Assembly (NCBI RefSeq): GCF_002195995.1
Contig: NZ_NHON01000017.1
Span: 1-60,780 of the forward strand
Origin: Inquilinus limosus
GTDB taxonomy: Bacteria; Pseudomonadota; Alphaproteobacteria; DSM-16000; Inquilinaceae
Reading direction: 5' to 3'
DNA: 60,780 nucleotides
Each line of letters starts with the position of its first letter. Position 1 is the stretch's first letter. The notes under the pieces are model-generated. The model made no database searches and had not been told where the DNA came from. It saw only the letters and a list, made by a program, of their open reading frames with translations. Position numbers and translations under genes: made by a program. Below are positions 45,400 to 53,798 of this stretch, piece by piece.

Positions 45400-46041
45400 C
45401 TATGACGGCGTCGCGCCCGTCCGGCGCCGGCCCGGCGCCAGCAGCGCGGTCGGCGCCAGCCGGCGCTGCACCAGATAGATTGGCCCGGCCGGCATGTTGT
45501 CGGTGACCACCAGATGCAGCGTCACCGTGCCGCCGGGCGGGATGACGCCGTCCTCGAACACCAGCCCGTCATGCGGCTCGTCGATCACCCGGCCGGAGGC
45601 GAAGCCCTCGGCCCAGATCGACCGGTGCACCTGCGGCCCCTGGGCGAAGGACAGGCCGTCATCATAGGTGCTGCCCTCGCCGCGCTTGCGCTCCAGCTCC
45701 ACCGGGAAGTCGCGCCAGGCCTGGCCGGTGTCGTTGCGCACGATCTTGGTCATGGCGAAGCCGGTCAGATGCGCCGTGGCGATGCGGTTGCCGAAGCCGG
45801 CGGTCAGCCCGGTGATGGTCAGCGCTGCCTCGCCGTTGCCGGTGATCCGCTCCACCACCACGAACGGGTCGTCCAGCCGCCCCGTCCCGGTCGCCGATTC
45901 CAGCACGAAGCCGCCCTCGGCATCGCTGAACACCAGCCCTTCCGCGGTGATCTCCCCGGCCCGCGCCGCGCCCGGCAGCCCCAGGCACACGAGGCACAGC
46001 AGCAGGCCAGCCAGAACCACCTGGCGCAGAACGCCCCTCAC
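45400..46041 (-). CDS. Secreted protein of unknown function, paralogue B of a tandem pair
   Basis: The 213-residue protein has a signal peptide (residues 1-28, ending AARAG). The mature part contains FSDAEGGFVLESATGTGRLD, DPFVVVERITGNGEAALTI, FAMTKIVRNDTGQAWRDFP and VIPPGGTVTLHLVVTDN, all shared with the adjacent upstream gene. The pattern of strands suggests an immunoglobulin-like or beta-sandwich fold exported to the periplasm. I do not recognise the family. Its start overlaps the stop of the upstream paralogue by four bases, so the two are translationally coupled. Confidence 0.75.
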   Translation of the reverse strand: MRGVLRQVVLAGLLLCLVCLGLPGAARAGEITAEGLVFSDAEGGFVLESATGTGRLDDPFVVVERITGNGEAALTITGLTAGFGNRIATAHLTGFAMTKIVRNDTGQAWRDFPVELERKRGEGSTYDDGLSFAQGPQVHRSIWAEGFASGRVIDEPHDGLVFEDGVIPPGGTVTLHLVVTDNMPAGPIYLVQRRLAPTALLAPGRRRTGATPS

Positions 46042-46658
46042 GGCCCGGCCCGGGCCACGATGTGCCGCGGCGGCAGGGACGCGGTCGGCTGCAGCCGGCG
46101 CTGCACCACATAGAAGCGCGCCGCCGGGGTGTTGTCGGTGATCACGACGCGCAGCACCACCGTGCCGCCCGGCGGCACCGTGCCGTCATGGAACACCACC
46201 ATGTCGCGTGGCTCGTCATACATCTGGGCCGCGGCGAAGCGGTCGGCGCGGACGCCGCGCTCCCCCTCCGGCGCCTGGGCGAAGGACAGGCCGTCGCCAT
46301 AGGGGCTCTGGTCGCCGCGCCGCTCCTGCAGCTCGAGCGGGAAGTCGCGCCAGGTGTCCGCCGTGTCGTTGCGCACCACCTTGACCAGGGCGAAGCCGGC
46401 CAGATGGGCGGTGCCGACCCGATTGCCGAACGCGGCCGTCAGCCCGGCGACGGTCAGCGCCGCCTCACCCTTGCCGGTGATCCGCTCGACCACCACGAAC
46501 GGGTCGTCCAGCCGGCCCGCGCCGGTGGCGGATTCAAGCACGAAGCCGCCTTCCGCGTCGCTGAAGGTGATCCCCGCGACCGTCATCTCTGCCGCGTGGG
46601 CGGCCACCCCCCATGCCGCCAGGACGATGACGGGGGCGCATGACGCCAAGCGCCTCAT
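46038..46658 (-). CDS. Secreted protein of unknown function, paralogue A of a tandem pair
   Basis: The 206-residue protein has a signal peptide (about residues 1-22, ending AAHAA). Its mature part shares long identical stretches with the downstream gene: FSDAEGGFVLESATG, GRLDDPFVVVERITG, VVRNDT, WRDFP, PPGGTV and VVQRRL. This points to a tandem duplication followed by divergence. The role is unknown; co-translation suggests a heteromeric periplasmic or surface assembly. It is divergent from the GH63-like gene. Confidence 0.75.
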   Translation of the reverse strand: MRRLASCAPVIVLAAWGVAAHAAEMTVAGITFSDAEGGFVLESATGAGRLDDPFVVVERITGKGEAALTVAGLTAAFGNRVGTAHLAGFALVKVVRNDTADTWRDFPLELQERRGDQSPYGDGLSFAQAPEGERGVRADRFAAAQMYDEPRDMVVFHDGTVPPGGTVVLRVVITDNTPAARFYVVQRRLQPTASLPPRHIVARAGP

Positions 46659-46748
46659 GCCGATCAGTGTGGCTGGCCGCCGCCTCGCGGTAAAGCCGTC
46701 ATCGCGTCCGGCCCGGGTGCCGCCGTCGGATTATTCATTGAATTTTCC

Positions 46749-46758
46749 TAAAGCTTTA
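46749..46758. promoter_or_regulatory. Possible LacI-type operator upstream of the glycosidase-lacI operon
   Basis: TAAAGCTTTA is a perfect 10-bp palindrome in an AT-rich promoter region, followed by TATAAA. A second palindrome, ATTCA-T-TGAAT, lies just upstream at 46733-46743. Either could be bound by the LacI-family protein encoded in the same operon. Confidence 0.35.
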
Positions 46759-46804
46759 TATAAATCCACGGAACGCCGGCCTGCCCGAACCGACGCGAGC
46801 ATTG

Positions 46805-47881
46805 ATGACCATCGAGCTGACCGCAGCCGCGATCGCCGTCCTCCAGGGCAATGATCGCGGCTCCTATACCGCACCGACCGACGCCGCCCCCGCCGGACTC
46901 CAGCGCAACTGGGAGTCCTGCCTGGCCGCGCTGGGCCTCGCCGCGTTCGACGAGGGCCGGGCCTGGACCGAGATCGAGACCCTGCTGGACGGGCAGCGGC
47001 CGGACGGCATGGTGCCGCGCATCCTGATCCATTCCGATGGTCCCGGCGAGCCGGAGGAACTGGCGCCGACCCATCCGCCGCTGGCCACCTGCGTCGTGCG
47101 CCACCTGTTCGAACGCTACGGCGTGCAGCGGTCGCGCCCCCGCCTGCAGGTGCTGGCCCCGAGGCTGCTGGACTGGCATCGCTGGTTCGCCACGGCGCGG
47201 GACTCCGCGGTCACCGGCCTGGCGGAGATCGTCGATCCGCGGGAGAGCGGGCTCGACGACAGCCCCGTCCGCGGCGCCGCCGAGCCCCCGTTCCGGATCG
47301 CCGAGATCGGCTTCAACGCCATCCTGCAGCGCGCCAATCGCGACCTGCGCTTCCTCCTCGACATGATCGACGACCGCGCCGGCATGGCCGAGGTCGACCG
47401 CATGATCGCCCGGACCCGGACGGCACTGGAATCCTGCTGGGACCCGGCCGGCGGCCTGTATCATTCGCGCGATGCCGCCACCGGCCAGACCATCGGCGGG
47501 CCCGGGATCGGCGGGTTCCTGCCGCTTTACGCCGACCCGACCCTGGCGGACCGGCACCCGCAGCTGATCTCCGGGCTGGAGGGCTGGCTGGATCAGGCCG
47601 CGGTCGCGGTGCCGAGCGCCGAGCCCGGCCGGCCCGAATTCGACCCCCGGCGCCCCTGGCACGGCGCGGTCTCGCCGGCCCTGAACTGGCTGCTGCATGA
47701 CGGGCTGCGGCGCGCCGGCCTTCCGGAGCTGGCGGCGCGCATCCGCCGCGACAGCATGGCCGTTGTCGAGCGAAGCGGCTTCCGCGAGTATTTCGACCCG
47801 ATCACCGGCGAGGGGCTCGGCGGCACCGGCGCCTCCGGCACGGCGGCCGCAGTGCTGCTGTTCGCGGAGATCGAGGACTGA
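46805..47881 (+). CDS. MGH1-like (GH63-type) glycoside hydrolase
   Basis: The 358-residue protein is probably an (alpha/alpha)6 barrel. The segment NWESCLAALGLAAFDEGRAW with EIETLLDGQRPDGMVPRIL matches mannosylglycerate/glucosylglycerate hydrolase-like proteins of GH63, and PRRPWHGAVSPALNWLL and GEGLGGTGASGTAA match their C-terminal part. It is somewhat shorter than characterised glucosylglycerate hydrolases. It has no signal peptide, so it acts on a cytoplasmic compatible solute or sugar. It is followed 18 nt later by a LacI regulator gene, presumably in the same operon. Substrate is inferred only. Confidence 0.78.
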   Translation: MTIELTAAAIAVLQGNDRGSYTAPTDAAPAGLQRNWESCLAALGLAAFDEGRAWTEIETLLDGQRPDGMVPRILIHSDGPGEPEELAPTHPPLATCVVRHLFERYGVQRSRPRLQVLAPRLLDWHRWFATARDSAVTGLAEIVDPRESGLDDSPVRGAAEPPFRIAEIGFNAILQRANRDLRFLLDMIDDRAGMAEVDRMIARTRTALESCWDPAGGLYHSRDAATGQTIGGPGIGGFLPLYADPTLADRHPQLISGLEGWLDQAAVAVPSAEPGRPEFDPRRPWHGAVSPALNWLLHDGLRRAGLPELAARIRRDSMAVVERSGFREYFDPITGEGLGGTGASGTAAAVLLFAEIED

Positions 47882-47899
47882 TCACAGGATGACGCGCGA

Positions 47900-48928
47900 A
47901 TGGCGGATGGCAAACGGGTGGGCATCGTCGAACTGGCCCGATTGCTCGAATTGTCGACCTACACCGTCTCCCGCGCGCTCAACGGCCACAGCGACGTCGC
48001 CGACGAGACCCGCAAGCGGGTGCTGGCGACGGCGCGGGAGGTCGGCTACACGCCGAACGCCCTGGCGCGCACCCTGCGCCGCGGCCGGGCCGACGCGGTC
48101 GCCTTCCTGCTGACCCCGTCGCCCGCGGGCCTTGTCGACAGCTATTTCCTGCCGCTCCTGACCGGCCTCGACGCGGTGCTGGCGCCGGCGGGCTATGCCC
48201 TGCTGGTCGCCGGCGCGGCGCCGGACGAGCACGAGATCGAGACGCTGCGCCGGCTGGTCGAGGGCCGCCGGGTCGACGCGGTGATCCTGACCCGGGTCCG
48301 CGTCGACGATCCGCGCGCGGCCTATCTGCGCCGGCAGGGCTTTCCCTTCGCCATGCTCGGCCGCGACGGCGACCGGCCGGAAACACCCTTCGTCGATGCC
48401 GACCATCGCGCCAGCGGCCGCATCGCCACCGCCTGGCTGACGGCCCGCGGCCATCGCCGCATCGCCCTGATCAACACGCCGGCGCAGGTCAATGGCAGTC
48501 GGCAGCGCCTGCTGGGCTGGCAGGAGGGGATGGCCGAGGCCGGCCTGGCCGCCGACCCGGCCTGGCACCGCTGCGGCGACTACACCGCCGAGAGCGGCTG
48601 CGCGGCCACCCGGGCCCTGCTGGCGCTGTCGCCGCGGCCGACCGCGATCCTGTGCGGCAATGACGAGATGGCGTTCGGCGCCGCCGGCGCGGTGCGCAAC
48701 GCCGGCCTGTCGGTCGGCCGCGACGTCTCGATCATCGGCTGCGACGACATCCCGATCGCGGTGATGGCCACCCCGCCCTTGACCACCTTCCGCACCTCCT
48801 TGCGCCCCTTCGGCGAGACTCTGGCCCGGCAGGTGCTGGCGCTGCTGCGCGGCGAGACGCCGCCGTCGCAGCTGGGGGTGCCGGAGCTGGTCGAGCGCGG
48901 CTCGGCCGGGCCGGCGCCGGCCGATTAA
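47900..48928 (+). CDS. LacI-family transcriptional regulator
   Basis: The 342-residue protein has the LacI helix-turn-helix (IVELARLLELSTYTVSRALNG, residues 9-29) with hinge helix PNALARTLRRGRADAV. A periplasmic-binding-like effector domain follows, including ILCGNDEMAFGAAGAVRNAG and IIGCDDIPIAVMATPPLTT. It probably senses a sugar handled by the upstream hydrolase and represses the shared operon. Its stop overlaps the convergent folK stop by two to four bases. Confidence 0.92.
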   Translation: MADGKRVGIVELARLLELSTYTVSRALNGHSDVADETRKRVLATAREVGYTPNALARTLRRGRADAVAFLLTPSPAGLVDSYFLPLLTGLDAVLAPAGYALLVAGAAPDEHEIETLRRLVEGRRVDAVILTRVRVDDPRAAYLRRQGFPFAMLGRDGDRPETPFVDADHRASGRIATAWLTARGHRRIALINTPAQVNGSRQRLLGWQEGMAEAGLAADPAWHRCGDYTAESGCAATRALLALSPRPTAILCGNDEMAFGAAGAVRNAGLSVGRDVSIIGCDDIPIAVMATPPLTTFRTSLRPFGETLARQVLALLRGETPPSQLGVPELVERGSAGPAPAD

Positions 48929-49419
48929 TCCGGGCGCAGATCCCCGCGCCGGGTGACGCCGGAGAGCGGCCCCAGCCGCTGCAGCAGCTCGGCCACGCTG
49001 CGACCCTCGACCGGATGGATCCAGCCGGCGGCGACATCGGCGGCCGGTGCCAGGACGAAGCCACGCTCCGCCATGCGCGGATGCGGCACCGCCAGCTCCG
49101 GCAGGTCGATGACGCGATCGCCGTACAGCAGCAGGTCGAGATCGATCAGCCGCGGCCCGTTCGGACGGCTCGGCACCCGGCCGATCTCCGCCTCCGCCGC
49201 CTTCAGCCGGGCCAGCAGCGCCTCGGCGGCGAGATCGGTGCGCGCGGCGACGCACATGTTGAGGAAGGCGCCCTGGTCGGTGTCGTACATCGGCGCCGTC
49301 TCATAGACGGCGGAGACGGCGTCGACCGCGGTCTCGCGCCGCAGCCAGGCGATTGCGCGGCGCAGATTGGCCTCGCGGTCGCCGAGATTGGTGCCGAGCG
49401 CGAACAGGACGGGGACCAT
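48925..49419 (-). CDS. folK: 2-amino-4-hydroxy-6-hydroxymethyldihydropteridine diphosphokinase
   Basis: The 164-residue protein has FALGTNLGDREANLRRAI, VYETAPMYDTDQGAFLNMC, the HPPK signature GPRLIDLDLLLYGD and VPHPRMAERGFVLAP. It transfers pyrophosphate from ATP to the pterin in folate synthesis. The start at 49419 is the canonical one. It is divergent from folD, another folate gene, over a 176-nt interval. Confidence 0.94.
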   Translation of the reverse strand: MVPVLFALGTNLGDREANLRRAIAWLRRETAVDAVSAVYETAPMYDTDQGAFLNMCVAARTDLAAEALLARLKAAEAEIGRVPSRPNGPRLIDLDLLLYGDRVIDLPELAVPHPRMAERGFVLAPAADVAAGWIHPVEGRSVAELLQRLGPLSGVTRRGDLRPD

Positions 49420-49595
49420 GGCTCGCTCCGGGGCTTGCTGCGGGCCGGATTCGCGTTGCGCCGCGAATCGGCCGGTCGGTGTCGCGGCCCCAGTGGCGCG
49501 GGGCGGCGGCGTTATGGCCTTGTCCGTCGGAAATGTCGAGCCGGGCCGCGCCGCGATGGTGTATGCCGGGCCGGACGCCTGAACGGGACCACGCC

Positions 49596-50456
49596 ATGGC
49601 CGAAGCCGCCGCCCTGCTGGGCAAGCCGATCGCGGAGCGGATCCGATCGCGGATCCTGGCGGAGACGCCGCCGGGCCTGCGCCCCTGCCTGGCCGTTGTG
49701 GTGGCCAGCGACGACGCCGCGGTCGCCCGCTACGCCGCCGCCAAGCAGCGCACCGCCGACGCGCTGGGCCTGGGCTTCCGGGTCGAGACGGTGGATCCCG
49801 CCGGCGGCCAGGCCGCGCTCGATGCCCGCCTCGCCGCGCTGTCGGCCGATCCGGGCGTGCACGGCATCCTGCTGGAGCTGCCGCTGGCCGCCGGGCTGGA
49901 CGCCGACGTCGCGGTCCGGCAGCTCGACCCGCTGAAGGATGTCGACGGGCTCACGCCGCACAATCTCGGCCTGATCGCCGCCGGGCGCGAGGCCGACGCC
50001 CTGCTGCCGGCCACCCCGGACGCCTGCATCCGGCTGGCCGGGACCGCCGCCGACCTGAAGGGCGCCCGCGCGGTGGTGGTCGGCCGAGGCCGCGCCGTCG
50101 GCCGGGCCCTGGCGCCGATGCTGGTCAACCGCGACGCCACGGTGACGGTGTGCCACAGCCGCACCCGCGACCTGGCCGCCGCGGTCGCCGCCGCCGACAT
50201 CGTCTTCGTCGCGACCGGCCGGCCCGGCCTGGTCACGGGGACGATGGCCCGGCCGGGCCAGGTGGTGGTCGATGCCGGCATCTCGGTGGTCGACGGCCGC
50301 GTGGTCGGCGATGTCGACGCCGACAGCGTCCGCCCGGTGGTAGCCGCGCTGACGCCGGTGCCGGGCGGGGTCGGCCCCCTGACCGCCACGCTGATCTTCG
50401 CCAACCTGCTGCGGGCCATGGAGCTGCAGCGCCGCGCCGGGAGGAATGTGAGATGA
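49596..50456 (+). CDS. folD: FolD-family methylenetetrahydrofolate dehydrogenase, atypical active site
   Basis: The 286-residue protein has the FolD fold: RYAAAKQRTADALGLGF with the Tyr46/Lys50 pair, DVDGLTPHNLGL with Asp117, VVVGRGRAVGRALAPML for NADP, and the C-terminal TPVPGGVGPLTATLI. The second folate-site motif, normally QLPLP, reads LELPLA, so the conserved Gln is Glu94. That Gln is needed for cyclohydrolase activity in the human enzyme, so this protein may be mainly a dehydrogenase. GGGA precedes the start at 49596. Its stop overlaps the start of an FchA/cyclodeaminase-like gene by four bases. Confidence 0.88.
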   Translation: MAEAAALLGKPIAERIRSRILAETPPGLRPCLAVVVASDDAAVARYAAAKQRTADALGLGFRVETVDPAGGQAALDARLAALSADPGVHGILLELPLAAGLDADVAVRQLDPLKDVDGLTPHNLGLIAAGREADALLPATPDACIRLAGTAADLKGARAVVVGRGRAVGRALAPMLVNRDATVTVCHSRTRDLAAAVAAADIVFVATGRPGLVTGTMARPGQVVVDAGISVVDGRVVGDVDADSVRPVVAALTPVPGGVGPLTATLIFANLLRAMELQRRAGRNVR

Positions 50457-51091
50457 CCGTCGAGACCGAGGACAGCCTGTGGCGCTGGCCGCTGACCACC
50501 TTCCGCGACACGCTGGCCAGCGATTCGCCGACGCCCGGCGGCGGTTCGGCGGCGATGGTCTCGGCGACGCTCGGGCTCGGCCTCGTGGTGATGGCGCTGC
50601 GCATCACCGCCAACAAGACGCCCGACCGCGGCTTCCTGGACACGCTGATCCTGTCGGGCGACCGGCTGATCGCCGAGCTGTCGGCCCATGCCGAAGCCGA
50701 CATCGCCGTGTTCGACGCCTACATGGCGGCGCTGAAGCTGCCCAAGGCGACCGAGGAGGAGAAGGCGGCCCGGCGCACTGCGCTGCGGGAGGCGACGATC
50801 GCCGCCACCGAGATCCCGCTGAACGCGGCGCAGTCGGCGCTGGAGGCCCTGGACCTGGCCGGCCAGGCGGCGACGCTGGCGACGACCCAGATCGTCAGCG
50901 ACGTCGGCGCCGGCGCCGCCACCCTGCGCGGCGCGGTCGAGGCGGTGCTCTACGCCGTCGACGTCAATCTGCGCGGGCTGGACGATGCGGGCCGCCGCCA
51001 GGTCTATGCCGACAGCCGCGACCGCCTGCTGGCGGCGGCCGGGCAGCGCGCGGACGGCATTGCCCGGCTGGTGCGCGACCGGCTGCGCTGA
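50453..51091 (+). CDS. fchA: Methenyltetrahydrofolate cyclohydrolase / formiminotetrahydrofolate cyclodeaminase-like
   Basis: The 212-residue all-helical protein matches the cyclodeaminase/cyclohydrolase family, with LASDSPTPGGGSAAMVSATLG near the N-terminus and the long helices EIPLNAAQSALEALDLAG and TQIVSDVGAGAATLRGAVEA. Methylobacterium FchA of this family hydrolyses methenyl-H4F to formyl-H4F; the mammalian homologue is a cyclodeaminase. It overlaps folD by four bases, so a one-carbon folate role with that protein is strongly suggested. Histidine degradation is an alternative, but no hut genes are nearby. Confidence 0.85.
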   Translation: MTVETEDSLWRWPLTTFRDTLASDSPTPGGGSAAMVSATLGLGLVVMALRITANKTPDRGFLDTLILSGDRLIAELSAHAEADIAVFDAYMAALKLPKATEEEKAARRTALREATIAATEIPLNAAQSALEALDLAGQAATLATTQIVSDVGAGAATLRGAVEAVLYAVDVNLRGLDDAGRRQVYADSRDRLLAAAGQRADGIARLVRDRLR

Positions 51092-51536
51092 GCGCTGATT
51101 CTCCGGAATCGGACGGCCCGGCCGGTGGCCATCCGGGCCGGGCCGGACCGTCGGGGATCGTCCGATGCAGGGCCGGAATGACGATCCCGTCGAAGATTTC
51201 CGATCCAATTATTTGAATTTATTTGCAAATCCTTGGTTTTGCCGAAATCGAGGCAAACCCCGGCCCTGTCATGGAATTGTTGCATTCACGCCGCCTCATG
51301 AAGCCCGGCGCTTTTCCGTTTCCAAAATCCGAACAATCGGTTAACCCGATCTCGAATGGCCGTGCCGGACGGTGGTGCATCGCTGCAACACTGCGCGAAA
51401 TTCGCAACAGCATGGTCCATTTCAATTGCGGTCTACGCCCGACCATCGTACATCCAAAGGGAGCGGTCTGGTCGCAGCCCTTGAAGGAAGCGGGGGACGA
51501 GACCTCGGTTGAACCGTGATCAGCGAGGTATTGGAT
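51092..51536. promoter_or_regulatory. Long upstream region of the OmpA-family gene
   Basis: This 445-nt gap is AT-richer than its surroundings at 51195-51245 and carries no convincing gene. It contains a near-perfect inverted repeat, GGTTTTGCC...GGCAAACC (51235-51259), and probably the ompA promoter with a long 5' leader. Porin genes are often controlled through such leaders by small RNAs, but no specific site can be named. Confidence 0.4.
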
Positions 51537-52544
51537 ATGAACAAGAACGTGATGTACGCCGTCGGTGCGGCCGCCCTGCTCGTTGCAGCCCCGGCGATGG
51601 CGCAGGAATATCAGGCCACTGGCCTCTATGTCGGTGCCGGCGCTGGCGTGAACATTCGCCAGAATGACAGCTGGAGCGTCAAGAACACCAACATCGACGG
51701 CAAGTCGCGCTACGACATCGGCCCGGCCGGCGACATCTACCTCGGTTACGACTGGGGCTCGTTCCGTGCGGACGCCGAAGTCAGCCTGCGCACCAACGAT
51801 GTCAAGGATGCCAAGGTCAACGGTCAGACCATCTTCAAGAATGGTCATTTCCGGACCATCGGCATCATGGCCAACGGCTACTACGACTTCGACTTCGGCT
51901 CGCCGTTCGTGCCGTACATCGGCGGCGGTGTCGGTGTCGCCCTGCTCGACTCCGAGCTGAAGGGCGGCGGCGGCACGTTCAAGGACTTCAACACCCAGTT
52001 CGCCTATCAGGGCATCGCGGGTGTGTCGTACAACTTCTCGCCGAACCTGGCTGCGAACCTCGAGTACCGCTACTTCGGCAACACCAAGCCGACCTTCAGC
52101 GACCAGGGCGCCAAGCTGAAGTACGACAGCAGCAACAACCACACCATCCTGGTTGGCGTTCGCTACACCTTCGCCCCGGCGCCGGAGCCGGTCCAGGAGG
52201 TCGTGCAGACCCAGGGCCGCAGCTACCTGGTGTTCTTCGACTTCGACAGCTCGCGTCTGACCCCGGAAGCCAAGCAGATCGTGGCCTCGGCCGCTGCTGA
52301 CGCCCTCCAGGGCAAGACCACCCGCATCGACGTCACCGGCCACACCGACCGTTCGGGTTCGGACCGGTACAACCAGGCCCTGTCGGTGCGTCGCGCCGAG
52401 TCGGTCCGCCGCGAGCTGGTCGCGGACGGCGTTGCCGACAGCCTGATCGTCACCCGCGGCGTCGGCGAGTCCGATCCGCTGGTCCCGACCGCCGACGGTG
52501 TGCGCGAGCCGCAGAACCGCCGCGTCGAGATCGTCATCAACTAA
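51537..52544 (+). CDS. OmpA-family outer-membrane protein
   Basis: The 335-residue protein has a signal peptide (residues 1-22, ending PAMAQ). An eight-strand beta-barrel region with alternating aromatic strands (GLYVGAGAGVNIRQ, YYDFDFGSPFVPYIGGGVGV, NLAANLEYRYFGN) comes next. After a Pro-rich hinge (APAPEPVQ) a C-terminal OmpA peptidoglycan-binding domain follows (VFFDFDSSRLTPEA, VTGHTDRSGSDRYNQALSVRRAESV). It anchors the outer membrane to peptidoglycan. Its codons include more T-ending choices (GGT, CGT) than neighbouring genes, typical of high expression. The start at 51537 (MNKNVMYAVG) follows GAGG. A terminator follows. Confidence 0.94.
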   Translation: MNKNVMYAVGAAALLVAAPAMAQEYQATGLYVGAGAGVNIRQNDSWSVKNTNIDGKSRYDIGPAGDIYLGYDWGSFRADAEVSLRTNDVKDAKVNGQTIFKNGHFRTIGIMANGYYDFDFGSPFVPYIGGGVGVALLDSELKGGGGTFKDFNTQFAYQGIAGVSYNFSPNLAANLEYRYFGNTKPTFSDQGAKLKYDSSNNHTILVGVRYTFAPAPEPVQEVVQTQGRSYLVFFDFDSSRLTPEAKQIVASAAADALQGKTTRIDVTGHTDRSGSDRYNQALSVRRAESVRRELVADGVADSLIVTRGVGESDPLVPTADGVREPQNRRVEIVIN

Positions 52545-52574
52545 GACGGTCTATAAAGATCCCATCGGGAGATT

Positions 52575-52600
52575 GGGGCGTCCTTCGGGGCGCCCCTTTC
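52575..52600 (+). terminator. Rho-independent terminator of the OmpA gene
   Basis: GGGGCG (52575-52580) pairs with CGCCCC (52591-52596) around a TTCG-type loop, followed by TTTCTTC. It lies 31 nt after the stop codon. Confidence 0.8.
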
Positions 52601-52621
52601 TTCATCCGGGATCCGGCAAGA

Positions 52622-52670
52622 GCCAAAGCAAAGGGCCGTCCCAGCGCGTGGGACGGCCCTTTGCTTTGGC
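52622..52670. terminator. Perfect 21-bp inverted repeat, bidirectional terminator-like
   Basis: Positions 52622-52642 pair exactly with 52650-52670 around loop AGCGCGT. The arms include GGGCCGTCCC/GGGACGGCCC flanked by AAAG/CTTT, so each direction of transcription meets a GC-rich stem followed by a short T-rich stretch. It lies behind the OmpA gene and its first terminator. Confidence 0.75.
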
Positions 52671-52690
52671 CGCAGCATCCGGTTCGCGTT

Positions 52691-52826
52691 GCCTCTCCCG
52701 CTGGACGCGGGAGAGGTCGACAGCGCGCAGCGCTGGCGGGTGAGGGCTGGTCCCGGCCTCTCGACGAAATACCCCCTCACCCGGAGCCGCTTCGCGTCTC
52801 CGATCTCTCCTGCAAGGGAGACCTTG
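52691..52826. repeat. Palindromic repeat element, family R1, copy 4 (degenerate)
   Basis: The left arm CCTCTCCCGC...GCGGGAGAGG at 52692-52716 has a longer loop than usual. The right arm is decayed (CTCTCCTGCAAGGGAGA), but CCGGAGCCGCTTCGCGTCTC remains. It is followed at once by an R2 copy, forming a repeat cluster between ompA and cysQ. A further partial R1 fragment (TCTCGCAAGCGGAAGAGGCA) lies at about 52953-52972. Confidence 0.75.
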
Positions 52827-52841
52827 TCAGAATTCTGAGCA

Positions 52842-52928
52842 CGTCATTGCGAGCGAAGCGAAGCAATCCAGGGGCCAGTACGAACCGGCCCCTGGATTGC
52901 TTCGTCGCTACGCTCCTCGCAATGACGG
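52842..52928. repeat. Palindromic repeat element, family R2, copy 3
   Basis: CGTCATTGCGAGCGAAGCG and CGCTACGCTCCTCGCAATGACG flank an inner inverted pair AAGCAATCCAGGGGC/GCCCCTGGATTGCTT. It is nearly the same as the copy at 25236-25323, though the spacer differs. It is non-coding and downstream of the cysQ stop. Confidence 0.85.
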
Positions 52929-53003
52929 CGAAGGGTGAGGCGTGTTGAAAGGTCTCGCAAGCGGAAGAGGCAACAATTCACCCCTTCGATTGAAACGGCT
53001 GAG

Positions 53004-53798
53004 CTAGCCGGCCGCGGCCCCGCGCGCGACAAAGCCGGCATTGGCGAAGCCCGGCTTGGCATAGGCCAGCGGATGGCCGGACAACGCGTCGTCGATGATG
53101 CCGCCGGCGGCGCGCAGCACGGCGTCGGCCGCCGCCGTGTCCCATTCCATGGTCGGGCCGAAGCGGAGATAGAGATCCGCCTCCCCCGCCGCGATCAGCG
53201 CGATTTTCAGCGAACTGCCGAGGATCCGGCGCTCGGCCACCGACCGGCCTTCCAGCGCCGCGTCGAGCCGGGGATCGTCGCGATGCGACCGGCTGGTCAG
53301 CACCACCATCCCTTCCGCCGGCGGCCGGCGCACGCCGATGCGCCGCGGCGCCTCGTCACCCTGCTGCTGCCAGGCCTCGCCCCCGGCCGCCCAGAAGCGG
53401 CGGCCGAAGGCCGGAGCCTCGACCACGCCCAGCACCGGCACGCCGCCGGAGACCAGCCCGATATTGACCGTGAACTCGCCATTGCGGCGCAGGAACTCCT
53501 TGGTGCCGTCGACCGGGTCGACCAGCCAGAAGCGGTCGGCCGCGGGCGGGATGCCTTGGGCGGCGCACTGCTCCTCCGCCACCACCGGCACGCCCGGCAG
53601 CAGGGCCCGGAGGCCGGGGATGATCAGCGCCTCGGCGGCATGGTCGGCGGCGGTGACCGGGCTGCCATCCTCCTTGCGCAGGGCGGCGCCGTCGAAGCTG
53701 TTGTAGATCTCCAGCACCACCCGGCCGGCACGGCGGGCGAGGTCGACGACCGCCTCCACCAGGGGGGCCTCGACCGGGGGAAGGGCGCCGGCGGCCAT
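53004..53798 (-). CDS. cysQ: 3'(2'),5'-bisphosphate nucleotidase CysQ
   Basis: The 264-residue inositol-monophosphatase-fold protein has KEDGSPVTAADHAAE, VVAEEQ, the metal-binding WLVDPVDGTKEFLRR and the C-terminal PTMEWDTAAADAVLRAAGG. CysQ removes the 3'-phosphate from PAP formed in sulfate assimilation. Its ATG at 53798 overlaps the stop of the upstream aminotransferase gene (TGATG), so it is translationally coupled to it. Confidence 0.92.
   Translation of the reverse strand: MAAGALPPVEAPLVEAVVDLARRAGRVVLEIYNSFDGAALRKEDGSPVTAADHAAEALIIPGLRALLPGVPVVAEEQCAAQGIPPAADRFWLVDPVDGTKEFLRRNGEFTVNIGLVSGGVPVLGVVEAPAFGRRFWAAGGEAWQQQGDEAPRRIGVRRPPAEGMVVLTSRSHRDDPRLDAALEGRSVAERRILGSSLKIALIAAGEADLYLRFGPTMEWDTAAADAVLRAAGGIIDDALSGHPLAYAKPGFANAGFVARGAAAG

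Noticed and set aside
51223-51519. A 98-codon frame upstream of ompA
   Set aside because: Codon usage is not like neighbouring genes, there is no ribosome site, and it lies in the probable promoter and leader of the porin gene.
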